NCBI RefSeq assembly: GCF_003010955.1
Contig: NZ_PGGO01000003.1
Coordinates: 1 to 64,000 of the forward strand
From: Phyllobacterium brassicacearum
GTDB taxonomy: Bacteria > Pseudomonadota > Alphaproteobacteria > Rhizobiales > Rhizobiaceae
DNA length: 64,000 nucleotides
Direction of reading: 5' to 3'
The notes beneath the pieces are model-generated. The model was given only the letters and a program-made list of their open reading frames with translations. It ran no database searches and was not told the DNA's origin. Position numbers and translations under genes: made by a program. Positions 39,417-48,317 of this stretch are shown here, one piece after another (the first letter of the stretch is position 1; each line of letters opens with the position of its first letter).

Positions 39417-39746
39417 ATGACCATCACCTGCTTCGTCCAGTATGAGATCGATCCCTATCAGAAGGACGCCTTCGAGGAATATGCCCGCAACTGGAATGAA
39501 GCCATTCCGCGCTGCGGCGCTGACCTGATCGGGTACTATGCGCCGCACGAAGGTTCGGCGACACTGGCTTATGCTGCCTACAACATTGAGAGCCTGGCTG
39601 CTTATGAAGCCTATCGCGCCCGCCTCATGGCCGATCCTGTCGGCCGGGCCAATTATGAGTTCTCGAAAGAGAAGCGATTCATCCGCCGCGAGGACCGCAC
39701 ATTCCTGCGGCTCGTGACGGGGACGAACGGAGGACTGATCCGATGA
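39417..39746 (+). CDS. NIPSNAP family protein
   Basis: A 109-residue dimeric alpha/beta-barrel protein: MTITCFVQYEIDPYQKDAFE, EYARNWNEAIPRCGADLIGY and APHEGSATLAYAAYNIESLA are NIPSNAP patterns. AAAGGAGCGACGACC precedes the ATG. It overlaps the next gene by ATGA, so the two are translated together. The fold is shared with small cofactor-free monooxygenases; the reaction is unknown. Confidence 0.85.
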   Translation: MTITCFVQYEIDPYQKDAFEEYARNWNEAIPRCGADLIGYYAPHEGSATLAYAAYNIESLAAYEAYRARLMADPVGRANYEFSKEKRFIRREDRTFLRLVTGTNGGLIR

Positions 39747-40090
39747 TTGCAGTGATCTTTGAAGTGGAGCCGGCAGAGGGCCGTGGCAAGGACTATTTTG
39801 ACAGGGCAGCCGATCTGCGACCGCTGCTGGAGACGATGGATGGATTTATTTCGGTTGAACGATTCCGCAGCCTTGCCAACGAGAACCGCTATCTGTCCCT
39901 GTCCTTCTGGCGCGACGAAGCGTCAGTGGCGGCTTGGCGCCAGACCGAGGAACATCGTATGGCCCAGCGTGATGGCCGCGCCGGGATCTTTGCCGATTAC
40001 CGGCTGCGGATTGCGTCCGTTGTGCGTGACTACGGGTTGCGCGCCCGTGATCAGGCTCCGTTTGATGCGCGGGCTTATCATGATGCCTGA
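39743..40090 (+). CDS. Antibiotic biosynthesis monooxygenase (ABM) domain protein
   Basis: A 115-residue protein with the ABM ferredoxin-like fold: IAVIFEVEPAEGRGKDYFDR, METMDGFISVERF-like turn (LETMDGFISVERFRSLANEN) and LSLSFWRDEASVAAWRQTEE with the conserved tryptophans, then HRMAQRDGR. Members oxidise aromatic or quinone compounds without metal or act in heme breakdown. It is coupled to the NIPSNAP gene (ATGA overlap) and probably controlled by the divergent ArsR protein. Confidence 0.85.
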   Translation: MIAVIFEVEPAEGRGKDYFDRAADLRPLLETMDGFISVERFRSLANENRYLSLSFWRDEASVAAWRQTEEHRMAQRDGRAGIFADYRLRIASVVRDYGLRARDQAPFDARAYHDA

Positions 40091-40227
40091 ACACCGTGGC
40101 CGTGATTGCGCTGTGCACATGCCGGTCCCGGACCACGCATATAGTGGCGTTCGGGCCGGTAGCTCGGCACAATGAACTCGCGGACGACGCGAAGCGTATC
40201 GCGCAGCTGGATAATCATGTTCATCAT
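40078..40227 (-). CDS. Possible small protein (49 residues)
   Basis: A minus-strand frame starts at the ATG 40227 and ends at 40080-40078, overlapping the end of the ABM gene on the other strand. The product begins MMNMIIQLRDTLRVVREFIV and continues PSYRPERHYMRGPGPA. The amphipathic start followed by a basic tail resembles small DUF1127-like proteins, but the match is weak. The ribosome site is poor. It is the only sizeable frame in the 40091-40458 gap, which otherwise shows only AT-rich sequence and a repeat at 40440. Confidence 0.3.
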   Translation of the reverse strand: MMNMIIQLRDTLRVVREFIVPSYRPERHYMRGPGPACAQRNHGHGVQAS

Positions 40228-40439
40228 TTCTGGTCTCTTAGTTCTGGCTTTACCGGGCGAGCCGGTAGCTATTAATTAGCTAAAATTTAACTCATAAAGA
40301 TGAACGCCTCCTGAACGCCGTTGGTTAAAATCAGATGAATTCATGAAAAATTAGCCTTAACCAGTTGGGCAGACAGGTTTTTTCGGAATGTGAAAAAGGG
40401 CCTGAATTTAGGTTTTTGCTAGATTTCGCATTGTCTGAT

Positions 40440-40463
40440 CGTGCGTGGTTCGACAAGCTCATG
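40440..40463. repeat. Short intergenic repeat (GGTTCGACAA type), truncated copy
   Basis: CGTGCGTGGTTCGACAAGCT (40440-40459) matches 29194-29213 at 18 of 20 bases. It runs into the end of mbfA. Confidence 0.5.
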
Positions 40464-41442
40464 CATTGCCAATCAGGATGCCGGTTGCCATTACCAGGCT
40501 GCCACCGAGCACGACCTGTATCGCCGCCCGGAAAAAGGGTGTTTCCATAAAGCGGTGCTGGATGTATGCGATGGCCCACAATTCGATGAAAACGACGAGC
40601 GCTGCGATTGTCGTGGCCGTCCAGAAATCCGGAATGAGATAAGGCAATGCGTGGCCGAGGCCGCCGATCGTTGTCATCGATCCGTTTGCCAAGCCGCGCT
40701 TCAAGGGCGAGCCGCGGCCGGACAATTTGCCGTCATCATGTGCCGCTTCCGTGAACCCCATGGAAATGCCGGCACCAAGCGACGCGGATAAGCCCACCAG
40801 AAAGGTTTGCCACGTATCCTGCGTGGCAAAGGCGGCGGCGAAGATCGGCGCGAGAGTGGAAACAGAACCATCCATCAATCCGGCAAGTCCGGGCTGGATA
40901 TAGGTCAGGATGAATTGCCGGCGTTCGGTCTGCTTTTCAACTTCTTGCACATCGTCCGGCGTATGCTTGACGCCGAGCCGGTGGGCAAGCGATTCATGCG
41001 CCTTCTCGGCAATGGCTAGATCGCCAAGCAGCTTGCGCGTCGACGCATCGCGCACAAGTTTCAAGGCTTCCGTATAGAAGCGATAGGCCTGCTCCTCCAT
41101 CTTCTCGGCCATCTCGCGCACCTTGTCGATACCGAGCGGTCGAACGAGCCAGTCCGGCTTGCGTTCGAGATAGCCCCGTACGTGTTCCCTGCGGATAAGC
41201 GGGATCTGGTTGCCGAAACGCTCCTTGTGCAGGTCGATCAACGACTGGCGATGGTTGTTTTCTTCCTCGGCCATTTCCTCGAACACCTTGGCGCTTTGCG
41301 GGAAATCCTCACGCAGTCCATCCGCATAGGCGAGATAGATCCGCGCGTCGTCTTCCTCCGAGGAAATGGCGAGTGCCAGGATCTGCTGTTCGGAGAGCGA
41401 CGTGAGGTCGTGGCGGCGGTGACCGAAGAAACGGCTGAGCAT
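40459..41442 (-). CDS. mbfA: Membrane-bound ferritin A, iron exporter
   Basis: A 327-residue fusion of an N-terminal erythrin/ferritin-like diiron domain (residues ~10-165) with a C-terminal VIT1-like membrane domain. Iron-ligand helices are visible as EEDDARIYLAYADGLRE, EEMAEEENNHRQSLIDLH, AEKMEEQAYRFYTEA and AIAEKAHESLAH. The membrane half includes PGLAGLMDGSVSTLAPIFAA and GLSASLGAGISMGFTEAAHD. MbfA exports iron and protects from hydrogen peroxide in Bradyrhizobium and Agrobacterium. An Irr box lies before it, as in those species. Confidence 0.93.
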   Translation of the reverse strand: MLSRFFGHRRHDLTSLSEQQILALAISSEEDDARIYLAYADGLREDFPQSAKVFEEMAEEENNHRQSLIDLHKERFGNQIPLIRREHVRGYLERKPDWLVRPLGIDKVREMAEKMEEQAYRFYTEALKLVRDASTRKLLGDLAIAEKAHESLAHRLGVKHTPDDVQEVEKQTERRQFILTYIQPGLAGLMDGSVSTLAPIFAAAFATQDTWQTFLVGLSASLGAGISMGFTEAAHDDGKLSGRGSPLKRGLANGSMTTIGGLGHALPYLIPDFWTATTIAALVVFIELWAIAYIQHRFMETPFFRAAIQVVLGGSLVMATGILIGNA

Positions 41443-41456
41443 GACATGAATCCCAA

Positions 41457-41473
41457 ATTAGAATTATTCTAAA
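41457..41473 (-). promoter_or_regulatory. Iron control element (Irr box) of mbfA
   Basis: On the minus strand TTTAGAATAATTCTAAT matches the rhizobial ICE consensus TTTAGAA-N3-TTCTAAA except at the last base. It lies 15 bases before the mbfA start. Irr represses mbfA at low iron in Agrobacterium and Bradyrhizobium through such a box. Confidence 0.8.
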
Positions 41474-41589
41474 CTATAGATTTCGAGGTCGTCATTCAAG
41501 CCCGGGCGACCAGAGTTTTGCCCATGGACAGAAATGAAGTGCAGGAGTATCGTCCGCCTCCTCCGCCCCTCCACCAATAGAGTCTCGTC

Positions 41590-42210
41590 ATGACACTTGC
41601 CGGTTTTGTTGCCTATTCGGGTGCACTCGCCATTGCTGCCGCCATTCCGGGACCGGGTGTAACCGCCCTTGTCGCACGGGCGCTTGGCTCGGGATTCCGG
41701 TCTTCACTGTTCATGTCGATCGGCCTGATCATCGGTGATCTCACATATCTGACAGCGGTCGTCCTCGGGCTTGCGATGGTAGCGCAGACATTCGGCACCG
41801 TCTTCCTCGTCATCAAATGGGCAGGCGTGGCCTATCTTGCCTATCTCGCCTGGGGATTGTGGACCTCCGGCATTTCAGCGGAAAAGATCGAGGCGAAGAA
41901 AAGCCGTGGCGGAGCCGTCTCGGCGGTCCTGGCTGGGCTCGCGGTGACCCTCGGCAACCCGAAGACCATGCTCTTCTATATCGCCCTCACGCCAACTCTG
42001 GTGGACCTGCGTACAATCACACTCGCTGATTATTCGATCCTTGCCACGCTGACTGTGCTGGTATTGCTCATCGTACTGGTGCCATATCTGGCGCTGGCAG
42101 CAAAGGCGCGCGGGCTCCTCGCCTCGCCGCGGGCGCTAAAACGGCTCAACCGCACGGCCGCTGCCTTCATGGCGGGTGCAGCTCTGGCCATTGCAGGGCG
42201 CACTTCCTGA
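41590..42210 (+). CDS. LysE-family amino-acid exporter
   Basis: A 206-residue inner-membrane protein with six hydrophobic segments. The N-terminal signature AIAAAIPGPGVTALVARALG (PGP motif), the second segment GLIIGDLTYLTAVVLGLA and the fourth segment LAGLAVTLGNPKTMLFYIAL (NPKxxLF) are characteristic of the RhtB/LysE exporters. The substrate is probably an amino acid or a derivative such as homoserine lactone or threonine, not readable from sequence. Confidence 0.9.
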   Translation: MTLAGFVAYSGALAIAAAIPGPGVTALVARALGSGFRSSLFMSIGLIIGDLTYLTAVVLGLAMVAQTFGTVFLVIKWAGVAYLAYLAWGLWTSGISAEKIEAKKSRGGAVSAVLAGLAVTLGNPKTMLFYIALTPTLVDLRTITLADYSILATLTVLVLLIVLVPYLALAAKARGLLASPRALKRLNRTAAAFMAGAALAIAGRTS

Positions 42211-42352
42211 CCTGGAATGTTTTGCTAGCACCAAACGGACGTTAGTAGAATTTTCCAACGCATCGCTGGTTTGCGCATGGCTTCGACTATGAATTTTCGC
42301 GCACGCCCCATAAGATCGGGTAACGACGCAATCCAGGATTGGGAGAACATTC

Positions 42353-43324
42353 ATGAGCAGCGATAGTGTGCGCAAACCCGGCCGTGGCCGCATTTACAAT
42401 TCCATTGTGGACACGATTGGCGATACGCCCATTATCCGTCTCGACAAATTTGCTAAGGAAAAGGGCGTTGGCGCAAATCTTCTGGCCAAACTCGAATTCT
42501 TCAATCCCATTTCCAGTGTCAAGGACCGTATCGGCGTTGCGCTGATCGATGCACTTGAAGCACAGGGCAAGGCGACGCCAGGCAAGACAACGCTGGTCGA
42601 ACCAACCTCCGGCAATACCGGCATTGCGCTTGCCTTCGCCGCTGCCTCCAAGGGCTATCGCCTGATCCTGACCATGCCGGAGACCATGTCGGTCGAGCGC
42701 CGCAAGATGTTGAAGCTGCTTGGCGCGGAACTCGTCCTGACCGAAGGTGCGAAGGGCATGAAAGGTGCGATCGCCAAGGCCAACGAACTTGTCGAGACGA
42801 CACCGGACGCGATTATACCGGGTCAGTTCGATAATCCCGCCAACCCCGAAATCCATCGCCGGACAACTGCCGAGGAAATCTGGAACGACACGGACGGCAA
42901 AGTCGACATCTTCGTTGCCGGCATCGGCACCGGCGGCACCATCACCGGCGTTGGCCAGGTGTTGAAGCAGCGCAAGCCAGACGTACGGATCATTGCAGTC
43001 GAGCCGAAGGATTCGCCGGTCCTTTCGGGCGGCAATCCCGGTCCGCACAAGATCCAGGGTATCGGCGCCGGCTTCGCGCCAGCAGTTCTCGACACACACA
43101 TCTATGATGAGGTCATACAGGTTTCGAACGAAGATTCCTTCGCCAATGCCCGCCTCGTAGCGCGTCTGGAAGGCGTGCCCGTCGGCATATCATCGGGCGC
43201 TGCATTGACAGCGGCCATCGAGGTTGGAAGCCGCCCGGAAAACAAGGGCAAGAACCTTGTGGTTGTCATCCCCTCCTTCGCCGAACGCTATTTGTCAACC
43301 GTGCTGTTCGAAGGGCTGGAATAG
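42353..43324 (+). CDS. cysK: Cysteine synthase A (O-acetylserine sulfhydrylase)
   Basis: A 323-residue PLP enzyme that makes cysteine from O-acetylserine and sulfide. The PLP lysine is Lys57 in [15 protein letters not shown]; the substrate loop is TSGNTG; the phosphate-binding loop is [15 protein letters not shown]. Length and the C-terminal [20 protein letters not shown] are normal. It has about ten extra N-terminal residues ([12 protein letters not shown]), common in this group. It stands alone. Confidence 0.95.
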   Translation: MSSDSVRKPGRGRIYNSIVDTIGDTPIIRLDKFAKEKGVGANLLAKLEFFNPISSVKDRIGVALIDALEAQGKATPGKTTLVEPTSGNTGIALAFAAASKGYRLILTMPETMSVERRKMLKLLGAELVLTEGAKGMKGAIAKANELVETTPDAIIPGQFDNPANPEIHRRTTAEEIWNDTDGKVDIFVAGIGTGGTITGVGQVLKQRKPDVRIIAVEPKDSPVLSGGNPGPHKIQGIGAGFAPAVLDTHIYDEVIQVSNEDSFANARLVARLEGVPVGISSGAALTAAIEVGSRPENKGKNLVVVIPSFAERYLSTVLFEGLE

Positions 43325-43399
43325 CAACTCGCCGCTCTCTGAGGATTCGGGTCCGCTTATAGCGTTGGATTCTGTGCAAAACAATAGTACTGTGAAACT

Positions 43400-43636
43400 A
43401 TGAAAAATATCACAGTTTCCGTGGACGATGATATCTACCGCCGTGCTCGCATGAAAGCGGCGGAACAGGATACATCCGTCTCCGCTCTCGTTCGCCAATT
43501 CCTGTCCGATATTGCCCAGACCGAAACCGAAGCGGAACGGCTGCACCGGGAAGAAGCCGTATTGCGAGCATCGATCAAACTGTTTCGGGCCGGGAATCGC
43601 CTCTCACGCGACGAACTTCATGACCGTGGTCTCTAA
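43400..43636 (+). CDS. Ribbon-helix-helix antitoxin (VapB-like)
   Basis: A 78-residue protein. The N-terminal MKNITVSVDDDIYRRARMKA and VSALVRQFLSD form a ribbon-helix-helix DNA-binding domain; the C-terminal part (EEAVLRASIKLFRAGNRLSR, DELHDRGL) should wrap the toxin. The gene is two bases before a PIN-domain toxin gene, the normal VapBC layout, and the pair should repress its own promoter. Confidence 0.88.
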   Translation: MKNITVSVDDDIYRRARMKAAEQDTSVSALVRQFLSDIAQTETEAERLHREEAVLRASIKLFRAGNRLSRDELHDRGL

Positions 43637-43638
43637 GT

Positions 43639-44049
43639 GTGAGAGTTTTTCTCGATACCAATATCCTGCTATATTCCATCAGCACCGCCACCGACGAGGC
43701 CAGCAAACGTATGCGCGCCATTGCACTCCTGGATTGGGACGATTGCGTTGTCTCGGTGCAAGTACTGCAAGAATTCTATGCTCAGGCCACGCGCGCATCA
43801 CGCACCGATCCCCTCCCGCACGAATTGGCTGCCGGGATGATCAAGACGTGGCTGCGGTTCCATGTTCAGGAGAATACTGTGCCAATCTTGCAAGGCGCGC
43901 TTGAGATAAAGCAAGCCTACGGCTTTTCCTACTGGGACAGCGCAATCATTTCGGCGGCGCGTGAGGCCGGATGCCGCGAGCTCTTTTCTGAAGACCTATC
44001 GCATGGCCAGATCGTCGAAGGCGTCAGAATCCTTGATCCATTCCGATGA
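43639..44049 (+). CDS. PIN-domain ribonuclease toxin (VapC-like)
   Basis: A 136-residue PIN protein started by GTG at 43639. The acidic metal-binding residues are all present: Asp6 (VFLDTNILLYS), Glu45 (VLQEFY), Asp100 (SYWDSAII) and Asp119 (SEDLSHG). VapC toxins cut tRNA or rRNA when the antitoxin is lost. Only two bases separate it from the antitoxin stop. The module is complete and probably active. Confidence 0.9.
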   Translation: MRVFLDTNILLYSISTATDEASKRMRAIALLDWDDCVVSVQVLQEFYAQATRASRTDPLPHELAAGMIKTWLRFHVQENTVPILQGALEIKQAYGFSYWDSAIISAAREAGCRELFSEDLSHGQIVEGVRILDPFR

Positions 44050-44072
44050 CTGGGTCAGGTGCGATTTAGACC

Positions 44073-46667
44073 TCAACTTTCAAGCATTTCCTTGACAGCC
44101 GTTGCCAACTGCTTCAGCGAGAATGGCTTTGGCAGGAAGCCAAACTTGGCATCTTCCGGCAGGTTTCTGGCAAAGGCATCTTCGGCATAGCCGGAAACAA
44201 AGATGAACTTGATGTCGCCGTAGTCCTTGCGCAATTCGCGCAGGAGTGTTGGACCATCCATTTCGGGCATGACGACGTCGGAAACGATGATGTCGACCTT
44301 GCCGTCCAGTTCCCTCATGATCTCCAGCGCCTCGACACCGCTTGATGCCTCGTGAACGGTGTAGCCGCGTGACTGGAGCGCCCGCAGCCCGCCCATGCGC
44401 ACGGCATCCTCGTCCTCGACCAGGAGCACGGTTGCAGAACCGGAGAGATCGGTGGCTTTTTCCGTCTTCTTCTCCTTCTTCGGTATTTCTGTCACGACGG
44501 CTTCGCCATCGGCGTTCAGGACCTGCGGCTGCTTTTCCTCCACAAAACGCGGCAGGAAAATGCGGAATGTCGTGCCTTTGCCGAGCTCTGACTCGGCGTG
44601 GATCGAGCCACCGGTCTGCTTGATGATACCATAAACCATCGACAGGCCGAGGCCAGTACCCTTCCCGACTTCCTTGGTGGTGAAAAATGGCTCGAATATC
44701 TTCGCGATCACCTCCGGGGTCATACCGGTGCCTGTGTCAGCGACCTCCACCAGGACATAATCGCCGGGCACCAGATCGCGGTAGGTGAGTGCGGCGTTCT
44801 CGTCCACGTTCATGTTGCGGGTGCGGATGATCAGGTCGCCGCCTTCAGGCATCGCGTCCCGAGCATTCACTGTGAGATTGACGACAACCTGCTCGAATTG
44901 GCCGAGGTCCGCACGCACTGGCCACAGATCCCGGCCATGCTCGATCTTGAGATTGACCTGTGTACCGGCGAGGCGCGTCAACAGCATACGCACGTCAGCG
45001 ATCACATCGGTCAGATTGAGGATTTCCGGCCGCAACGTTTGGCGGCGCGAGAATGCCAGAAGCTGGCGAACCAGCGAAGCAGCGCGGTTGGCATTCTGCT
45101 TGATGTTCATGATGTCGGCGAAGGACGGGTCCGAGGCGCGATGATTGGTCAATAGCAGGTCCGACGACATGATGATCGCCGTCAGGACGTTGTTGAAATC
45201 ATGGGCGATGCCGCCGGCAAGCTGTCCGACCGCCTGCATTTTCTGGCTTTGCGCCATGGTGGCTTCCAGCGCCTTCTGTTCCGTGGTTTCGACGACGGAC
45301 ACAATGGCGGCCTCTTCCGCGCCGTCCTCCGAACCGGCATCGAAGACCGGACTAATGTAGAAGCGCAGGTGACGTTCCTCGTTGCCAGGAATCACCGTGT
45401 CGACGGGTGAAATCTCCGCCTGCCCGGCAAATGCCGCCGCAAGCGCCCGATCAAACGCCTCGCGATCGCGCTCGTGCACCACTGTTTCGAGCGGAATGCG
45501 CCTGTCGATGTCATCGCGATCAACCACCGGCGAGAACAGGCCAAGGAAGCGTGCATTGGTGCGAAGGATCTTGCCAGTCGCATCGACGGCAGCAATTGCC
45601 ATCGATGCCGAATTGAAGAAGCGCGTGAACCGGACCTCTGCTGCGCGCAGCGCGGCTGAAGTGTCTTCGCCCTCGGCGCGGTTGAGCACGATGGTACGGG
45701 TTGGCCCTCGCCTTCCATCCCGTTGCGCCTGGACCCGGTGATAGAAACGCACGGCAAGACTCTGGCCATTGGCCTTGGCAAGATCGAGATCGATGACCGT
45801 GTTGCGGCTGGTCCCGGGCTCGGTCTTGACAGCATTGATCAAGGCCATGCCATTACCGGCCACAATATCGCGAACCATCATTGAACCCGGCGTGAAGCGC
45901 GTCAGGTCGACACCAAGCCATTCTGCGAGCGTAGCGTTGATATAGATGATGCGGCCATCGGCATCAGCCGAGAAAAAGCCGGCAGGAGCATGATCGAGAT
46001 GATCAATGGCTTCCTGAATGTCCTGGAAATAACGCTCCTGTTCGGCGCGCTCGGCGGAAATATCGGCGATCTGCCAGGCGTAGACCGGTGCCGTCTGATC
46101 GGGGATTCCTGCAACCGGCCGCGCCTTTACCCGGTACCAGGTGGGCACCGGCTCGCGCGATGGATCGAGCGGCCGCGACAGGCGCAGCTCTTCCTGGCCG
46201 GAAACGCCGTCGCGTACGGCATTCGCAAGGCGATAGATAGGGTCGGACGCGGCCGCTTCGCCGGACAGGATGTGTTCGATTGCCCGCACATCGTTGGAGT
46301 TGGTCACACCGGTCAGTTCGGCATAGGCCCGGTTGGCATAGACGATCCGGCCCTTCTGGTCCGAGACGACCGTACCCTCGGGCAATGTATCGACAAAAGC
46401 GCGTGTGAGTTCGTCGCTGGTTCCGCGCGGTGTGAACTGGATGACATTGATGGCGGACCCGAACAGATAAAACACGCCGGTCATGGCGAGCGTGCCGAGG
46501 AGTCCGAGCAGGAACTGCTGTCCGAGCTGGTCGCGATAGATGAAATAGAGGACCGAAACGCCGACCAGCAACACACCGAGAATGACCAGTCGTAACCCGG
46601 CCTTGTTCGATTTCGTGTTGGCAATGATCGGTTCTGGATAAAGATCGCTGTTCGTCTCTTGAGACAT
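44073..46667 (-). CDS. cckA: Cell-cycle hybrid histidine kinase CckA
   Basis: An 864-residue inner-membrane hybrid kinase. Two transmembrane segments (about residues 24-44 and 51-72) are followed by three PAS-like domains, then the HisKA domain with His489 in [15 protein letters not shown]. The ATPase follows ([54 protein letters not shown]). A C-terminal receiver has Asp797 in [14 protein letters not shown]. This is the CckA architecture that feeds phosphate through ChpT to CtrA and CpdR. The ATG at 46667 follows AAGGGG; GTG/ATG codons up to 46700 are alternatives. Confidence 0.9.
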   Translation of the reverse strand: MSQETNSDLYPEPIIANTKSNKAGLRLVILGVLLVGVSVLYFIYRDQLGQQFLLGLLGTLAMTGVFYLFGSAINVIQFTPRGTSDELTRAFVDTLPEGTVVSDQKGRIVYANRAYAELTGVTNSNDVRAIEHILSGEAAASDPIYRLANAVRDGVSGQEELRLSRPLDPSREPVPTWYRVKARPVAGIPDQTAPVYAWQIADISAERAEQERYFQDIQEAIDHLDHAPAGFFSADADGRIIYINATLAEWLGVDLTRFTPGSMMVRDIVAGNGMALINAVKTEPGTSRNTVIDLDLAKANGQSLAVRFYHRVQAQRDGRRGPTRTIVLNRAEGEDTSAALRAAEVRFTRFFNSASMAIAAVDATGKILRTNARFLGLFSPVVDRDDIDRRIPLETVVHERDREAFDRALAAAFAGQAEISPVDTVIPGNEERHLRFYISPVFDAGSEDGAEEAAIVSVVETTEQKALEATMAQSQKMQAVGQLAGGIAHDFNNVLTAIIMSSDLLLTNHRASDPSFADIMNIKQNANRAASLVRQLLAFSRRQTLRPEILNLTDVIADVRMLLTRLAGTQVNLKIEHGRDLWPVRADLGQFEQVVVNLTVNARDAMPEGGDLIIRTRNMNVDENAALTYRDLVPGDYVLVEVADTGTGMTPEVIAKIFEPFFTTKEVGKGTGLGLSMVYGIIKQTGGSIHAESELGKGTTFRIFLPRFVEEKQPQVLNADGEAVVTEIPKKEKKTEKATDLSGSATVLLVEDEDAVRMGGLRALQSRGYTVHEASSGVEALEIMRELDGKVDIIVSDVVMPEMDGPTLLRELRKDYGDIKFIFVSGYAEDAFARNLPEDAKFGFLPKPFSLKQLATAVKEMLES

Positions 46668-46892
46668 GCGTCTCAAACCCCTTTTCTTCATCATCGTCAC
46701 GCGTAAGCGCGTGTACAGACGTTTATTCCCGAATCGTTTGGATCATATCTTTGAGGCGGTATAAACCCCATCCTTTATCTGGCACCGGGTATTCCACCAT
46801 TCCGTTCGACAATTGGTCAATTTCGGGAGTTCCGCATGTGATTGATTGCCATTCCGTCATCAGGGTTGCCGCTAACATTCGCTCGCATGCAT

Positions 46893-47062
46893 GGTCCGGT
46901 TTTGACATTCGTATACCGTTGTTGCAAAGCCCGTATACGAATGTCAAAATCGCAAGATCATTCGTAACTATATGATCCCAGTGGAACTTTGAATTTGACA
47001 TTTGAACACGCGCGTAGCAGCAAAGTGGAACTCTAATGTCAAATTCGTTCCATTAGTGTCAC
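46893..47062. repeat. Dispersed two-hairpin element, copy B
   Basis: The first hairpin pairs TTTTGACATTCGTATAC (46900-46916) with GTATACGAATGTCAAAA (46933-46949), 17 perfect bases. The second pairs GAATTTGACATT (46991-47002) with AATGTCAAATTC (47035-47046). The inner CAGTGGAACTTTGAATTTGA and TTTGAACACGCGCGTAGCAG closely match copy A (19609-19767) read on its other strand. Although the stem sequences differ between copies, pairing is kept. It lies between the divergent cckA and fliO-like genes; 46668-46892 otherwise holds only a weak frame. Confidence 0.75.
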
Positions 47063-47134
47063 GCAAAGTAATGCCTCCGAAGCCCGTGTCGGGGAACAAG
47101 CTTTGGGCCCGGAGACCGCAAAGGAGAGTTCGTT

Positions 47135-48247
47135 ATGAACGCTTGGCTGGCCACACTTGTTGGCGACACCGCTGCCCCCATCGTGGGTTTTATTCTTCTG
47201 TTCCTTCTCGTGATTGCGCTGCTCCTGATCGTCTTCGCAGTCCTGCGGCGCGTAACCGGCGGAACCTTCGTTGCCGGCGGCCGCAACAGGCAGGTACGTC
47301 TTTCGGTCACGGACGCGGCAGCGGTCGATAACCGCCGACGACTCGTGCTGGTCCGACGCGACGATGTCGAACATCTCATCCTCATCGGCGGACCGAGCGA
47401 CGTGGTCATCGAGCAAAACATCCGCCAATTCGCCAAGCAACCTTCGCGCGTCGAACCTGCTGCCCCTGTGACTACAGTCGAGCAAGAGCCAAGACCCGCC
47501 AATGGCGTGGCGGAAGCGCCCCGCGCTCAGCAGACAGCACCGGCGGCGGCGGAGCGGGTAACACCACCAGTCGCGCCGGCGCCGCGCGCAACGCCTGCCA
47601 CTCAGACTCCTGCGGAACGTCCAGCACCGGCCGCTCCAGCGCCGCAAATCCCGTTACGCTCAACGCAGCCGCATCCAGTCGCACCGCCCAGAGATCTGCG
47701 CCTCGCCGAACCTCCAAAGCATGCCCAGGCACCAGCACCAGTTCCTGAGGCAATTACACAAGCGACAGCAGCCGCAATTCCTGCGGGCCCCTCCGTGGTC
47801 GCCCCCTCGTCCGCCACAGTAGTGTCGGCGGTCGAGGCTGCTGCGGCAGCTGTTCCGGTCCAAGACAACGGCAATGGCTGGCAGCGCACGGCATCCCCAT
47901 CATTCGGCACGCCGCGGCGAAATGAACCGCCGGCCTACATACCACCGCCTGCCCGGGAGACACCTGTAGAAGTGCGGACGACAACCGCTGCCGCTTTTCC
48001 TTTTGCTGTGCGCAACGAAGGATCGCCGACATCAAAGGAACCGACCCTCGACATTCTGGGTCTCCCCGATACAGCAGAACCGGAAGTCTCGCTGGGCGAC
48101 ATGGATTTCCAGGATGCCTTTGAAAGCAATCCCGAGGGAGAACTCCATATCGCGCCCGGCAATGGCGACAAACCCAAGAAGGCCGACAGCATTGAAGACG
48201 AGATGGAGCGCTTGCTGGGCGATCTTTCCAATCCGGACAAACGCTGA
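47135..48247 (+). CDS. FliO-like single-pass membrane protein with Pro/Ala-rich tail
   Basis: A 370-residue protein. One transmembrane segment near the N-terminus (PIVGFILLFLLVIALLLIVF) is followed by a small FliO-like cytoplasmic domain (RQVRLSVTDAAAVDNRRRLV, LVRRDDVEHLILIGGPSDVV). Residues ~115-300 are low-complexity, rich in Pro and Ala. The last ~60 residues are acidic and conserved-looking (LDILGLPDTAEPEVSLGDMD, SIEDEMERLLGDLSNP). The FliO-type fold suggests a flagellar export or a general membrane-organising role; no flagellar genes are near. It is divergent from cckA, across repeat copy B. Confidence 0.65.
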   Translation: MNAWLATLVGDTAAPIVGFILLFLLVIALLLIVFAVLRRVTGGTFVAGGRNRQVRLSVTDAAAVDNRRRLVLVRRDDVEHLILIGGPSDVVIEQNIRQFAKQPSRVEPAAPVTTVEQEPRPANGVAEAPRAQQTAPAAAERVTPPVAPAPRATPATQTPAERPAPAAPAPQIPLRSTQPHPVAPPRDLRLAEPPKHAQAPAPVPEAITQATAAAIPAGPSVVAPSSATVVSAVEAAAAAVPVQDNGNGWQRTASPSFGTPRRNEPPAYIPPPARETPVEVRTTTAAAFPFAVRNEGSPTSKEPTLDILGLPDTAEPEVSLGDMDFQDAFESNPEGELHIAPGNGDKPKKADSIEDEMERLLGDLSNPDKR

Positions 48248-48271
48248 TCGTAACCGACGTGGTGGAAATGG

Positions 48272-48300
48272 AAAAGGCCCGGAAAACCGGGCCTTTTCTT
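48272..48300. terminator. Bidirectional Rho-independent terminator
   Basis: AAAAGGCCCGG (48272-48282) and CCGGGCCTTTT (48287-48297) form a perfect 11-base stem with an AAAA loop and run into CTTT. It serves the fliO-like gene on the plus strand and can serve dksA on the minus strand, as the two converge on it. Confidence 0.85.
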
Positions 48301-48317
48301 TAGTCGCTGCTGTCAGC

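Noticed and set aside
46723-47001. Minus-strand open frame of 92 codons between cckA and the FliO-like gene
   Set aside because: Half of it lies in the hairpins of repeat copy B, it has no ribosome site, and the remaining 61 residues match no family. Kept only as a weak possibility.
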